64,000 nt of DNA from MGML01 sp034416335 (GCA_034416335.1 DAOULV010000030.1:1-64000); one strand, 5' to 3'; positions 17,713 to 27,205 are shown, counted from the stretch's first letter. The notes: generated from the letters alone by a model not told the origin. Translations and numbers: made by a program.

Positions 17713-18735
17713 ATAGCACGCATAATCTCAGGAAAACCGAGTGCAGAAGATTCACCAGTCGATGCGAGTCTGCGGCCCCGCAGTCTCAATGATTTTGACG
17801 GACAAACGAAAGTCAAAGAGAACCTGAATATCGCTATCGCTGCCGCTAAAGGAAGAGATGAACCTCTTGACCATGTTCTGTTTTACGGACCCCCCGGTCT
17901 CGGGAAAACCACACTGGCGTATATAATATCTGCCGAAATGGGAGTCAACGTTAAAGTAACTTCGGGTCCGGCTATCGAACGTACCGGAGACCTGGCAGCA
18001 ATCGTTACAAACCTGCACGCTAATGATATCCTGTTTATCGATGAAATTCACCGTTTAAGCCGGGTGGTCGAAGAAGTTCTTTATCCGGCGATGGAGGATT
18101 TTGCTCTGGATCTGATTATCGGCAAAGGTCCGGGAGCCAAAAGCCTGAGATTGAACCTGCCACCGTTCACACTCATCGGTGCGACTACCAGGTACGCTCT
18201 TCTGAGCCCTCCGCTCCGTGACAGGTTTGGAGCCGTATACCGGTTCGATTTCTACGATGAAGATTCTATCAAGAGGATACTGGAACGTTCTGCCCGTATA
18301 CTGGGCATAGAAGTTGATGAGAAAGGTCTGGAAGAGATTGCCAGCAGGGCAAGGGGAACGCCGCGAGTAGCGAACCGTCTTTTGAGACGGGTGCGTGACT
18401 ACGCCCAGGTTGAAGCTGACGGGGTGGCTACTCAGGCAGTAGCAGTTGAAGCTCTGTCGAAGCTGGAGGTGGACTCCATCGGACTTGATGAGACAGACCG
18501 CAAAGTCCTTTATACTATCATCGAAAAATTCGACGGCGGTCCCGTCGGACTGGAGACGATAGCCGCTGCGATAGGGGAGGACTCAGATACCATAATGGAC
18601 GTATACGAGCCCTATCTCCTGCAGCTTGGATTTCTCGAGAGAACACCCCGGGGCAGACTGGCTACCAGACTGGCTTACCAGCACCTGGATATCCCCTATA
18701 ATGAAGAAACTCCGCCGCAGGCGACCTTGTTATAA
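17713..18735 (+). CDS. ruvB: Holliday junction branch migration helicase RuvB, AUA start
   Basis: RuvB is the AAA+ hexameric motor that drives Holliday junctions with RuvA. Reading in frame from 17713 gives 340 residues, the usual length: an N terminus (M)ARIISGKPSAED, then DASLRPRSL, Walker A GPPGLGKTT, Walker B FIDEIHRL, sensor GATTRYALLSPPLRDRF, and a C-terminal winged helix. No ATG, GTG or TTG exists in frame between the stop at 17671 and codon 76, which already lies past Walker A. GGGGAGGA (17698-17705) is spaced 7 nt before ATA 17713, so AUA is the likely initiator, unless the base is a sequencing error. ruvA and ruvC are not adjacent. Confidence 0.93.
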   Translation: MARIISGKPSAEDSPVDASLRPRSLNDFDGQTKVKENLNIAIAAAKGRDEPLDHVLFYGPPGLGKTTLAYIISAEMGVNVKVTSGPAIERTGDLAAIVTNLHANDILFIDEIHRLSRVVEEVLYPAMEDFALDLIIGKGPGAKSLRLNLPPFTLIGATTRYALLSPPLRDRFGAVYRFDFYDEDSIKRILERSARILGIEVDEKGLEEIASRARGTPRVANRLLRRVRDYAQVEADGVATQAVAVEALSKLEVDSIGLDETDRKVLYTIIEKFDGGPVGLETIAAAIGEDSDTIMDVYEPYLLQLGFLERTPRGRLATRLAYQHLDIPYNEETPPQATLL

Positions 18736-18768
18736 CCGGTTTGCACGTAAGATATGCCTGCAATTCAA

Positions 18769-18796
18769 TTGACAAACTTATACACTGCTGTATACT
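18769..18796 (+). promoter_or_regulatory. Sigma-70 promoter of the zinc-ribbon/OB gene
   Basis: TTGACA (18769-18774) and TATACT (18791-18796) are separated by 16 bp. The RBS AGAGGTG follows, just before ATG 18815. Confidence 0.8.
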
Positions 18797-18814
18797 CTAG
18801 TAAAGAGGTGATTC

Positions 18815-19960
18815 ATGGCTAAATGTCCTAACTGTGGTCGGGAAACGGCGAGAACCGTTGACTGGTGCTGCCAGTGGTGTGGTTACCCACTGTTCTCAGG
18901 CTCATATAAAAAGATCGACAAGACTTATAAAGAGCTTAAAGATGAGAGGACAGGAACACCTGCTGCTGAAGAGGCAGTTAGTGACGAGGTTGCGGAGGAT
19001 AAAGAAGAGGAGATAGAAGCCCCCGAGCCTGAAGTTGAAAAAGAGCCCGTCGCCGAACCTGAACCTGTTAAAGAAGCTGCCTCACAACCGGCTGCTGAAA
19101 CTCCGAGGCGCAGAAAACGCAGGGTAGTAAGAAAACGCAGACCTGAGCCTGAACCTGAGCCCGAACCGGAAATCGAGGAATATGAAAAATACGAAGAAGA
19201 AACCATTGAAGAGTATATTGAGCAGGAACCGGAAGAAGATGAATACGAGTATGAATATGCTGATGAAGAAGACTACGAAGAGATAGAGGAAGATGAGATA
19301 GAAGAAACCGAAGTCGAAGTTGAAGAAGAGCCTGCCCCGAAACCGAAACCTGCAAAGAAAACCAGGCCGAAAGCCACTCCTGAGCCGGCACTCCGGAAAA
19401 AACGCAGGGTTGTTAAAAAACGCCAGCCGGAACCCGAACCTGAACCTGTAGCCGATGAATACGAAGAACTGGTAGAAGAATATGATGAAGAAGTGAGTGA
19501 AGAGGTTATAGTCGAGGAGGAGGAATTAGAGGGAGAGGAGTACGAAGAGGTAGAAGACGAAGAATGGGAGGATACTGGGGAAGGTCAGGGACAGGAGGAA
19601 GAGGAAACCGAAGAGACAGTTACCGTGATGGAGCAGCCATCGATGGAGTTAACCGTTGATGAGCTGGTTTCCGCATATGAAACTGAAGGGCCGGCAGCCG
19701 ACGCTAATTTTGCACATAGAATACTGAGAGTAACCGGAGTCATATCAAAGATAGAAGTGAAAGAAGCTCAGGCTATATTCTCACTAACTCTCGAGGCGGA
19801 AAATGCGGATCCGTCAAGACAGATGGTAAGATGTGTTTTTAACAGGGAACACGGCAATGAATTACAGCAACTGGTTCCAACTCAAACCGTCACAGTCCAG
19901 GGGAAGTATGACGGTTCGATTATCAATATCAGTATGAGAGACTGCTTCCTGATACAATAA
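18815..19960 (+). CDS. Zinc-ribbon, acidic-linker, OB-fold protein of unknown function
   Basis: The 381-residue protein has three parts. Residues 1-25 form a zinc ribbon (Cys4, Cys7, Cys18/19, Cys22). Residues 50-275 are a low-complexity Glu/Pro/Tyr linker holding two near-copies of a module: a basic patch (98-109, then 194-203), a PEPEPEP stretch and an acidic EEY-rich stretch. Residues 280-381 look like an OB fold of the tRNA_anti-like kind (ILRVTGVISKIEV...TVTVQGKYDG). No signal peptide or membrane helix is seen, so it is probably cytoplasmic. The zinc ribbon and OB domain suggest nucleic-acid binding; that is an inference. It has its own promoter and follows ruvB by 79 bp. Confidence 0.75.
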   Translation: MAKCPNCGRETARTVDWCCQWCGYPLFSGSYKKIDKTYKELKDERTGTPAAEEAVSDEVAEDKEEEIEAPEPEVEKEPVAEPEPVKEAASQPAAETPRRRKRRVVRKRRPEPEPEPEPEIEEYEKYEEETIEEYIEQEPEEDEYEYEYADEEDYEEIEEDEIEETEVEVEEEPAPKPKPAKKTRPKATPEPALRKKRRVVKKRQPEPEPEPVADEYEELVEEYDEEVSEEVIVEEEELEGEEYEEVEDEEWEDTGEGQGQEEEETEETVTVMEQPSMELTVDELVSAYETEGPAADANFAHRILRVTGVISKIEVKEAQAIFSLTLEAENADPSRQMVRCVFNREHGNELQQLVPTQTVTVQGKYDGSIINISMRDCFLIQ

Positions 19961-20026
19961 TTCCCGATTCTTAACTTTCCTGTTTATACATGCACCATAT
20001 ACCATACTTTTTTCAGGGTATTTATC

Positions 20027-20560
20027 ATGCCAGATAGTCCTGTTATTCAAACCGAACGCCTTTTGCTGAGGTTATTCTCTCCTGAGGATGCTGCCGAGCT
20101 GGAACTGTATGCTGATGACGAAGATATCCTGGCGACAACCAGTGCCAGTGAAGTGCCTGGGAGCGGTATGGTCGGGGAGTGGATAGATGTTCGGCTCGAA
20201 AGGTACGAAAAGAAACAGGGAATAGATTTTGCCGTCGTCCACAGGAAAAGTCATAAAATTATCGGTGCTATCGGTCTCGGTGTGGAATATGCAAAAGACG
20301 AAAGTATGCAGCTTGGATACTGGATAGGGAAGGAGTACTGGAATCAGGGGTACTGTACAGAAGCTGCAAAGCGAGTTTTAAAGTACGGTTTCGAAGTACT
20401 CGGTCTGCATCGAATTTTTTCAAGACATTTTGCCAGTAATCCGGCTTCAGGCAGAGTCCTGCAGAAAATCGGAATGAAATACGAAGGGACACTCAGGGAA
20501 GCCTACAAACACCAGGATAAATTCGAGGATATTGTATGTTACGGGCTGTTGAAAAACTAA
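20027..20560 (+). CDS. GNAT acetyltransferase, RimJ/RimL-like
   Basis: The 177-residue protein has the RimL-type opening (IQTERLLLRLFSPEDAAEL), the acetyl-CoA-site strand LGYWIGKEYWNQGYCTEA (about 104-121) and the family ending with ASGRVLQKIGMKYEGTLREAY. Such enzymes acetylate ribosomal protein N termini or small molecules; the target is not predictable. It converges on the SIMPL gene across a shared terminator. Confidence 0.85.
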   Translation: MPDSPVIQTERLLLRLFSPEDAAELELYADDEDILATTSASEVPGSGMVGEWIDVRLERYEKKQGIDFAVVHRKSHKIIGAIGLGVEYAKDESMQLGYWIGKEYWNQGYCTEAAKRVLKYGFEVLGLHRIFSRHFASNPASGRVLQKIGMKYEGTLREAYKHQDKFEDIVCYGLLKN

Positions 20561-20600
20561 TTCATCAAACCTGATTCATAGTTAATCGGATAAGATTACA

Positions 20601-20640
20601 TAAAATAAGAGGAGTCTGTAACCGGACTCCTCTTATTTTA
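20601..20640. terminator. Bidirectional terminator between convergent genes
   Basis: A 16-bp stem (20601-20616 with 20625-20640) encloses TGTAACCG, with A-rich and T-rich flanks (taaaataaga...tcttatttta) that serve both strands. Confidence 0.9.
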
Positions 20641-20668
20641 TATCTGACATATTCGGACGTTTAATTGC

Positions 20669-21427
20669 TTACTTTATCGCGTAGGCAACCTGTATACTTA
20701 TACTGATATCCAGTTCTCCCGGACTTATCGACGTGCTGTAGCTCGCCGCTTCGTCAAATGCCACGGCCCCCGCAGTTTTGGCAACGGGTGCGTAATATGA
20801 ATTCTCGGAGATATAGGTCGCTTTACCCAGGCTGACATTAGCCAGTTTAGCCAGTTGTTCAGCTTTATTCTTTGCATCGGTCATTGCTTCTTTTCTGGCT
20901 TCTTCGTAGTATTCAGTGGGGTCATCTACTGAGAAATCTATGCTGTTGACTCTTGTCAGGTCTCCTCCGGCATCTGCAACGGAATCGATAATCGTTCCAA
21001 CCTTTTCAATATCCCTTACCGTAACCGTTACGGTATTGGTCACTCTGTATCCGGATATAACATTTTCCTCGGTAACTCTGTCCCACTGGCGTACCTGCTG
21101 GATGCTGAAATAGTCTGTCTGTATGTCCTTGTCAGCGACTCCGCCTGAAGAGAGTGCATTCATTACGTCATTCATAGCCGCGGCTGCCCTGTTCCGGGCT
21201 TCGGCTACACTATCGTTCTCGGATTCGATCCCGAGTCTCAGAATTGCGATATCGGGTTCGACCTTGACTTCACCCTGTCCGGTGACCCAGATCCCGTCCT
21301 GCTGGCTGCTGAGATTGAGGTTGGTTATTTCACCGGATGCAGCGCCGCCCTGTTCGCATCCGGTAAGTCCGAATATTAATAATACTGACGCTAATCCGAT
21401 TGCCAGCATAAACCACTTCTTTTTCAT
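20669..21427 (-). CDS. SIMPL-domain (DUF541) lipoprotein
   Basis: The 252-residue protein has a lipoprotein signal peptide with lipobox LTGC (Cys24), then a SIMPL/DUF541 domain beginning VTGQGEVKVEPDIAILRLGI. The domain includes the AEARNRAAAAMNDV helix and the C-terminal EAMTDAKNKAEQLAKL helix. Relatives form oligomeric assemblies at the cell envelope, but their role is poorly defined. It lies 84 bp downstream of the MacAB-like permease gene on the same strand and could be a distal gene of that operon. Confidence 0.85.
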   Translation of the reverse strand: MKKKWFMLAIGLASVLLIFGLTGCEQGGAASGEITNLNLSSQQDGIWVTGQGEVKVEPDIAILRLGIESENDSVAEARNRAAAAMNDVMNALSSGGVADKDIQTDYFSIQQVRQWDRVTEENVISGYRVTNTVTVTVRDIEKVGTIIDSVADAGGDLTRVNSIDFSVDDPTEYYEEARKEAMTDAKNKAEQLAKLANVSLGKATYISENSYYAPVAKTAGAVAFDEAASYSTSISPGELDISISIQVAYAIK

Positions 21428-21511
21428 ATTGTCCTCCTGATGTCCTTTTATATTATATAACGAAAAAGCCGCCGCAAGGTTAGCGGCGGCTGGAGAAATA
21501 TTTGGATTTGA

Positions 21512-22735
21512 TTATTCTGAGCGTAAAGCTTCAATCGGGTTAAGCCTGGATGCATTCCAGGCGGGGTAGAAGCCGAAGAACAGACCAATGCCGATAGATA
21601 CGGAGACGGCAAGTATTACGATGTCTGCCGAAACAAGCGTATTTACCAGCCCCGACTGCTGGACAAAGAAGGCTGCTACCCAGCCGAAGATGACACCAAT
21701 GATACCGCCGGCAAAGGTAAGAGACGCTGCTTCAATCAGGAACTGTATCCAGATATCCCGTTCTCTTGCTCCGAGGGCTTTACGAATACCTATTTCTCTC
21801 GTTCTCTCGAGGACGGATACCAGCATGATATTCATTACGCCGATACCACCCACGAGCAGGGCGATAGCTGCTATAGCGCCCAGGAGTATTGTAAGTGTTT
21901 GGGATGTTTCTTCCATAGTTTCAGCTATTTCCTGCATCGACATAATCGTGAAGTCATCATCGGTTCCGAGTGTCAGCCTGTGCCGGTTACGCAGGAGTTC
22001 GGTAATATCTTCGATTACCTGGTCGGTTTTATCCTCATCGGTAACCTTGAGGGCTATCGTCGATACCACGTGTTCGCCGCGAGAAGTTCGCGTCTGGGCA
22101 ATAGCCTGCTGCATGGCTGTCAGGGGAACGAAAATGGAATCGTCAGGCCCCATGAATCCACCTTCGGATTTGAGGATTCCGATAACCGTACCGATATTGT
22201 TGCCGATCCGTATTTTCTCACCAATTGGAACAACATTGTTGAATAGAGTCTCTACGACATTACTGCCGATTACCGCAACCCTGGCACCACGGTCGTAGTC
22301 ATCCTGGGAAAAGAAAACACCCTGTTCAAGCTCCAGATTCATTGTTTCCAGATATTCGGTAGTTACACCGCTTATCTGGGCATTCGTGTTGGCATCTTTA
22401 TATATTATCTGTGCATAGGAACTATAATAAGGAGCAACATTATCAACGTAGTCAACCTGTTCAGCGATTGCCTCGGCGTCTTCAAGGCTTAATGTTTGAC
22501 TGCTCGCCCCGGTAAAACCACGGAAGGTGAAAGAGCCCGGGCTTATAGTTATCAAGTCAGAACCTATGCTCTGGATACTTTCGAGAATCGTCGCAGTAGC
22601 TCCTTTGCCGATGGACATCAGTGTAATCACGGATGCAACACCGATGACTATTCCGAGCATCGTCAGGAAGCTCCTCAGTTTATGGGTGCTGATCCCCATC
22701 CATACGGTTGATAAAAAGTTAATCCACTTTTTCAT
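21512..22735 (-). CDS. ABC exporter permease, MacB/FtsX type
   Basis: The 407-residue permease has an N-terminal membrane helix (LTMLGIVIGVASVITLMSIG), a large outside domain (about 60-275) and three C-terminal helices with the MacB_PCD/FtsX features ERTREIGIRKALGA and NPIEALRSE at the end. It would transmit ATP-driven movement to the adaptor rather than pump through a channel. Its start codon overlaps the stop of the ATPase gene (TAATG), so translation is coupled. Confidence 0.93.
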   Translation of the reverse strand: MKKWINFLSTVWMGISTHKLRSFLTMLGIVIGVASVITLMSIGKGATATILESIQSIGSDLITISPGSFTFRGFTGASSQTLSLEDAEAIAEQVDYVDNVAPYYSSYAQIIYKDANTNAQISGVTTEYLETMNLELEQGVFFSQDDYDRGARVAVIGSNVVETLFNNVVPIGEKIRIGNNIGTVIGILKSEGGFMGPDDSIFVPLTAMQQAIAQTRTSRGEHVVSTIALKVTDEDKTDQVIEDITELLRNRHRLTLGTDDDFTIMSMQEIAETMEETSQTLTILLGAIAAIALLVGGIGVMNIMLVSVLERTREIGIRKALGARERDIWIQFLIEAASLTFAGGIIGVIFGWVAAFFVQQSGLVNTLVSADIVILAVSVSIGIGLFFGFYPAWNASRLNPIEALRSE

Positions 22736-23400
22736 TAGCTTGCACCTGACACAATCTCACCGTCTCTGATGTTGATGATTCTCTGACAGTGGCTGGCGAT
22801 GTCTTCGTCATGTGTAACCACAAGCACGGTTATACCACGCTCGGTATTGAGTGAAGTAAGAATTGATATAATCTCTTTGCCGGACTGGCTGTCCAGCTGC
22901 CCGGTAGGCTCATCCGCCAGAAACAAGGAAGGATTTTTTACCAGGGCGCGGGCTATCGCTACCCTTTGCTGTTCACCACCGGAGAGTTCGATAGGGCGGT
23001 GTTTTACTCTCTCCGAAAGGCCTACACTGTCCAGAGCTTCCATAGCCCGCTGCTTGTCGACTCCTCCCGCGTATGTCATTCCCAGTTCAACATTTGCCAG
23101 TGCCGAAAGCCTTGACAGCAGGTTAAATGTCTGAAAAACGAATCCTATCTTCTTACCCCGTATATCGGCTAATTCATTACTTTTCAGATGTCCGACCTCC
23201 TTACCCTCCAGATAGTAATTACCGGAGGTGGGGGTATCGAGGCAGCCGAGGAGATTCAGCAGGGTAGATTTGCCGGAGCCGGACGGCCCCATTATTGCTA
23301 CCAGTTCTCCTTCTTCGATTTGAAGGTCGATTCCGTGAAGAACGGTCAATTCCCTTTTACCTATTTCATATGTTTTCCTGATATTCTCAAGCCTGATCAT
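22735..23400 (-). CDS. ABC exporter ATPase, MacB/LolD type
   Basis: The 221-residue ATPase has Walker A GPSGSGKST (about 36-44), the Q-loop FVFQTFNLL, signature LSGGEQQRVAIARAL, Walker B LFLADEPTGQLD and the H-loop VTHDEDIA. The sequence is typical for MacB/LolD/FtsE-type importers of mechanical force. It lies between its adaptor gene (1 bp away) and its permease. Confidence 0.95.
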   Translation of the reverse strand: MIRLENIRKTYEIGKRELTVLHGIDLQIEEGELVAIMGPSGSGKSTLLNLLGCLDTPTSGNYYLEGKEVGHLKSNELADIRGKKIGFVFQTFNLLSRLSALANVELGMTYAGGVDKQRAMEALDSVGLSERVKHRPIELSGGEQQRVAIARALVKNPSLFLADEPTGQLDSQSGKEIISILTSLNTERGITVLVVTHDEDIASHCQRIINIRDGEIVSGAS

Positions 23401-23401
23401 C

Positions 23402-25078
23402 TTATCTCCCTATCCCCGGCATGAAGAAACCTCCCGATTCCGTAGAACTGCTTGACGAAGTTAAGGTAACGACCACCTGTTCACCTTCACTTAGACCGCT
23501 GATAACCTCGGTATTTTGCCAGTCGCTGACTCCGGTTTCTATGGCGCGTTCTTCGGTAGTACCGTCCGCCAGTGCTACGTTAACGTAGTTTTTCCCGTTT
23601 TTCATGGTTATCGCTGCGCTGGGTACCAGGAGCACATCGTTTACTTCTTCGGTAACGATATTAACCGTAACCGTAAGACCTTCTCTAAGCTGTAATCCGT
23701 TCGTTGAGGTTTCATTCGTTCCGGAGGCTTCAGCGAATGGGAATGTGAATTCTCCTTCAGTCCCTTCTTCTCCGGAAGGAAACTCACCTTCGCTGAAGCT
23801 AAAGCCTTTGCCGCCAAACGGAGATGGAATCGCTCCCTCTTCCGCATTATCAGGGTTAAAATCCTTCGGGACGTCCGGGAATTCGAAGTTTTCCATCGCT
23901 TCGGCCATTTTTTCAGCCTGCTCCTGCGTTAACCGTCCGGCTTCGACGGCTCTCTTAAGCATTGCAGGAAGTTCATCGGATCCTGTGTCCCCGGATGTCT
24001 GTGTTGTTTCTTCGGTTCCAGCAGTCATATCATCTGTAGAATGAATTTTTATTTTAACTGCATAATTGACTACTCCCTGTTGAATAGTAGCCGTGGGGGA
24101 GATACTAGCCACTTCCGCAGGTAAAATCATTGTCTGTGCAGCGTCTACCTGGGCTGTTGCGGATACACCGACTTTAATGTTGAATATATCCATTTCGCTG
24201 ACGTATACCTCAGCTTCGAATTCATTGGGATCCGCTATCTCGATAGCGGATCCTCCTTCCTGGATAACACTGCCTTCGACCAGGTTCACCTTGGTTATAA
24301 AACCTTCATACGGAGCGGTAATATTCCAGTCCTCATTCTGAGCATCTTCCAGTTCAGACACCGCATCGTCATATGCCAGTTGGGCATCTTCAAGCTTGCT
24401 TTTTGCTATCACAAGTTCTTTTTGTTTTGTCTCGCGTTCTACCTCAAGGTCACTTGAGACGTTTTCCAGCGCACTTTCCGCTTCGGTAAGGTTAACTTCT
24501 GCAATGGCAAGTTGAGCTTTCGTAAGGTCGTATTGCCGGATATATGGAGGCCAGGTCCAGTTACTCTCATAGTTCTCTTCGGCTCTGTCAAAATTATCCT
24601 GGGCATTATTCAGGGAAATTTTTGCATTTGCGACAGCCAGTTCGGCTTCAGCTTCCTTTTGATCGGCATAACCCTGGCTATTGACACGTTCCAGAGTGTC
24701 TTCAGCGTTCTGGTTATTTATTTCCGCCTGCAACTGGGCCTGGTCTTTCGTTTCTATTGCACGGGTTAAGGTCTTAAGCTGTGCGTCACGTTCTGATGTA
24801 TCCAGTGTCGCCAGTACCTGACCTTCTTCGACATAGTCACCTTCTTCGACCATGACCTCGCTGACGGTTCCTGTTATTCCGAAAGAAAGAGTCTCCTTGT
24901 CTGATAGAGCAAGATTACCTACCGCCGATATATCGAGCGAAAGGTCACCGCGAGTTACCGGCTCTATCACGGTCTGCTCTTCGGTTTCAACCGTTTCGGT
25001 TCCTCTGCCGCAACCCGTTATCAGGGCTAATGTGACGCCTAATATCAGGACTGAAAGGCTAATACGTATGAATTTCAC
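23402..25078 (-). CDS. MacA-like adaptor lipoprotein with unusual insertion
   Basis: The 558-residue protein is a membrane-fusion adaptor of an ABC exporter. It has a lipobox ITGC (Cys23), a biotinyl-lipoyl-like half motif (VMVEEGDYVEEGQVLATLD), a long coiled-coil hairpin (about 95-235) and the beta-barrel and C-terminal domains (ISGLSEGEQVVV). A region of roughly 90 residues (about 350-445) interrupts the barrel part. It includes a helix with GRLTQEQAEKMAEAM and then a Gly/Phe/Glu-rich stretch. The helix resembles the ITEEQAAEYKEWL element of the small secreted protein at 27366. Probable operon: adaptor, ATPase, permease. Confidence 0.9.
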   Translation of the reverse strand: MKFIRISLSVLILGVTLALITGCGRGTETVETEEQTVIEPVTRGDLSLDISAVGNLALSDKETLSFGITGTVSEVMVEEGDYVEEGQVLATLDTSERDAQLKTLTRAIETKDQAQLQAEINNQNAEDTLERVNSQGYADQKEAEAELAVANAKISLNNAQDNFDRAEENYESNWTWPPYIRQYDLTKAQLAIAEVNLTEAESALENVSSDLEVERETKQKELVIAKSKLEDAQLAYDDAVSELEDAQNEDWNITAPYEGFITKVNLVEGSVIQEGGSAIEIADPNEFEAEVYVSEMDIFNIKVGVSATAQVDAAQTMILPAEVASISPTATIQQGVVNYAVKIKIHSTDDMTAGTEETTQTSGDTGSDELPAMLKRAVEAGRLTQEQAEKMAEAMENFEFPDVPKDFNPDNAEEGAIPSPFGGKGFSFSEGEFPSGEEGTEGEFTFPFAEASGTNETSTNGLQLREGLTVTVNIVTEEVNDVLLVPSAAITMKNGKNYVNVALADGTTEERAIETGVSDWQNTEVISGLSEGEQVVVTLTSSSSSTESGGFFMPGIGR

Positions 25079-25176
25079 TGGTCTCCTCCTGTTTTACCGT
25101 ACCGGTCATTCTCCGTACGTGATAATTTCTACTATGATGACAGAATAATGTTAAGGAGTTATTAAGGTAATTATAC

Positions 25177-26520
25177 TCATTTATGAGCAACGGGGATAGT
25201 GAAACTGAAGCGGCTTCCTGCTCCGGGTTCACTATCAGCTTTTATTTTTCCTCCATGGGCTTCGACAAGACGTCTTGCTATGGTGAGTCCCAGACCGCTT
25301 CCTCCGGTAGACCTGGTGCGGGACTTGTCGACCCTGTAAAACCTCTCGAATATATTTTCCAGGTCTTCGGCAGGTATCCCGTCGCCGGTGTCCTCTACAC
25401 TTATCTCTATGAGATTATTCAGTTGCCGTGCCGAGACAGTTACCATCCCGCCGTCAGGCGTATAGTTAACCGCATTTTCTATCAGGTTACGCAGTACCTG
25501 GCTGATCCGGTGAAAGTCGATATTTACCTCGGGCAGGTTATCGGATAGTGTGGATTCCAGGGTAACTCCCTTCTGTGAAGCTTTTGCCTGCATCATTTGT
25601 GTTGCCGATTCTATTACCCTATCGATATTTCCGGTTTCACACTTCAGTTTCAGTTCACCGGCTTCGGCCAGACTTAGTTCCTGGAGGTCTTCTACCAGGC
25701 GCGCGAGCAATGTTGCTTCCTCGTCCAGTTTACGAACCGTATCTTCGTTTGCTTCTATTACACCGTCCCTGGCTGCTTCCAGGTATCCCTTGATATTAGT
25801 CAGGGGAGTCCTTAACTCATGGGCGATATCCGCTACCATATTTTTCCGGAGTTCTTCGGCACGTCCCAGATTATCTGCCATCGTATTGAAAGTATCACCG
25901 AGCTGGTCGAGTTCGGTGTTTCCTTTTACATCGACTCTCTGGCTGAAATCGCCGCTTCCCAGCTGCCGGGCTGCTTGAGTCAGCGCCCTTACCGGCGATA
26001 ATACTCTGCGTGAGAAGAAATAAGAAAGTATCACGGCAATGACGATGGCTACAAGCCCGCCCCAGAGGAAGAAACGTCCGATACTCTGGAAAAGTATCTG
26101 CAGAGAATCCAGACTCAATTCCGAAGATGATTTTGGGATAATATACAGTGTTCCCACCGGGTCAGGACGAAACGGAGAAGCAATCTGCCTGCCTGCAATT
26201 TCAGGTCGATATTCACCGGTAAGTTTTTCCTGCGAATCGGCGATTATGTTACCGTCAGGGTCGGTAAGGACTATACGCTGGTCATAAAGGTTTCCCCATT
26301 GAGTAATTACAGGCTGGATGCCATCCCAGTCCCTGTTAAAAAGATAATAGCTGGACAGTTCGGTCTGCATCCTGACAGCCCGTCCGGCGTCTACCCGTTC
26401 TCCGTATCTCCGGATTGCATCTCTGGTCGCCTGGTTTACGAAAAAGAGAACCGCCCCTATTGCGATAAGTATTATGAAGGTGAAAGCCAATAATAAGCGA
26501 AACTGCAGTTTACCTGTCAT
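25177..26520 (-). CDS. Membrane sensor histidine kinase
   Basis: The 447-residue kinase has membrane helix 1 (8-28), an outside sensor region (about 29-148), helix 2 (about 151-169), HAMP (170-222), HisKA with phospho-accepting His234 in AHELRTPLTNIKGYL, and a HATPase domain with N box NLIENAVNYTPDGG, G1 VEDTGDGIP and G2 GSGLGLTIA. It overlaps the response regulator gene by 11 bp and is 99 bp upstream of the MacA-like gene. A role in sensing envelope stress or an exported compound is inferred from that context. Confidence 0.95.
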   Translation of the reverse strand: MTGKLQFRLLLAFTFIILIAIGAVLFFVNQATRDAIRRYGERVDAGRAVRMQTELSSYYLFNRDWDGIQPVITQWGNLYDQRIVLTDPDGNIIADSQEKLTGEYRPEIAGRQIASPFRPDPVGTLYIIPKSSSELSLDSLQILFQSIGRFFLWGGLVAIVIAVILSYFFSRRVLSPVRALTQAARQLGSGDFSQRVDVKGNTELDQLGDTFNTMADNLGRAEELRKNMVADIAHELRTPLTNIKGYLEAARDGVIEANEDTVRKLDEEATLLARLVEDLQELSLAEAGELKLKCETGNIDRVIESATQMMQAKASQKGVTLESTLSDNLPEVNIDFHRISQVLRNLIENAVNYTPDGGMVTVSARQLNNLIEISVEDTGDGIPAEDLENIFERFYRVDKSRTRSTGGSGLGLTIARRLVEAHGGKIKADSEPGAGSRFSFTIPVAHK

Positions 26521-27205
26521 CTATCTCCTCTGACAGCTTGTAGCCTGCGCCGTATACAGTTTTAATATATCTGGGCTTGGAAGGGTCCTCCTCCATCTTG
26601 CGGCGGATATTCAGGATATGGACATCGATTGTGCGGTCGAACCCTTCGAATCCATAACCGAGTGCTTTATCGATAATTTCTGCGCGGCTGAACACTCTTC
26701 CCGGTTCTCTTATCAGGGTACCCAGCAATTTAAATTCTATTTCCGTTAACGGGATTGCTTTACCGTTAATGAATACCTCGTGTTTAAGGAAATTGACTGT
26801 AAGTTCGCCGTGGGTTATCTGGTCGGGGCCGCGCTCTCCCGGTATCCTCCTCAGTACCACCCGTACTCTTGCAGCAAGTTCGCGTGGGCTGAAAGGTTTG
26901 GTGACGTAGTCATCCGCACCGATTTCCAGTCCTATCAATTTATCCTGGTCGGTAGAACGAGCCGTAAGCATTATTATAGGTACATCGGATTCCTGCCTGA
27001 GTGTGCGGCATACATCCAGTCCGTTCATCCCGGGCAGCATCAAGTCCAGTACTATCAGGTCGGGACGGTTTTTACGCGCAATTTCAAGTGCATCTAAACC
27101 GTTATATGCCGTAAAAACTTTGTATCCGTCACGAATCAGGTAGAGTTTTACCAGCTCTACCGTTTTTTCATCATCGTCCACAACCAGGACCCGTTTGCCT
27201 GCCAC
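26510..27205 (-). CDS. OmpR/PhoB family response regulator
   Basis: The regulator has a receiver domain with the acidic pair VDDDEK, phospho-acceptor Asp in LIVLDLMLPG (about residue 54) and the switch Lys in DDYVTKPFSPREL, then a winged helix ending IKTVYGAGYKL. GTG 27205 is preferred, since GGAGG (27211-27215) is spaced 5 nt before it and the GTG at 27211 overlaps that site. It overlaps its kinase gene and probably controls the MacAB-like exporter downstream. Confidence 0.95.
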   Translation of the reverse strand: MAGKRVLVVDDDEKTVELVKLYLIRDGYKVFTAYNGLDALEIARKNRPDLIVLDLMLPGMNGLDVCRTLRQESDVPIIMLTARSTDQDKLIGLEIGADDYVTKPFSPRELAARVRVVLRRIPGERGPDQITHGELTVNFLKHEVFINGKAIPLTEIEFKLLGTLIREPGRVFSRAEIIDKALGYGFEGFDRTIDVHILNIRRKMEEDPSKPRYIKTVYGAGYKLSEEIDDR

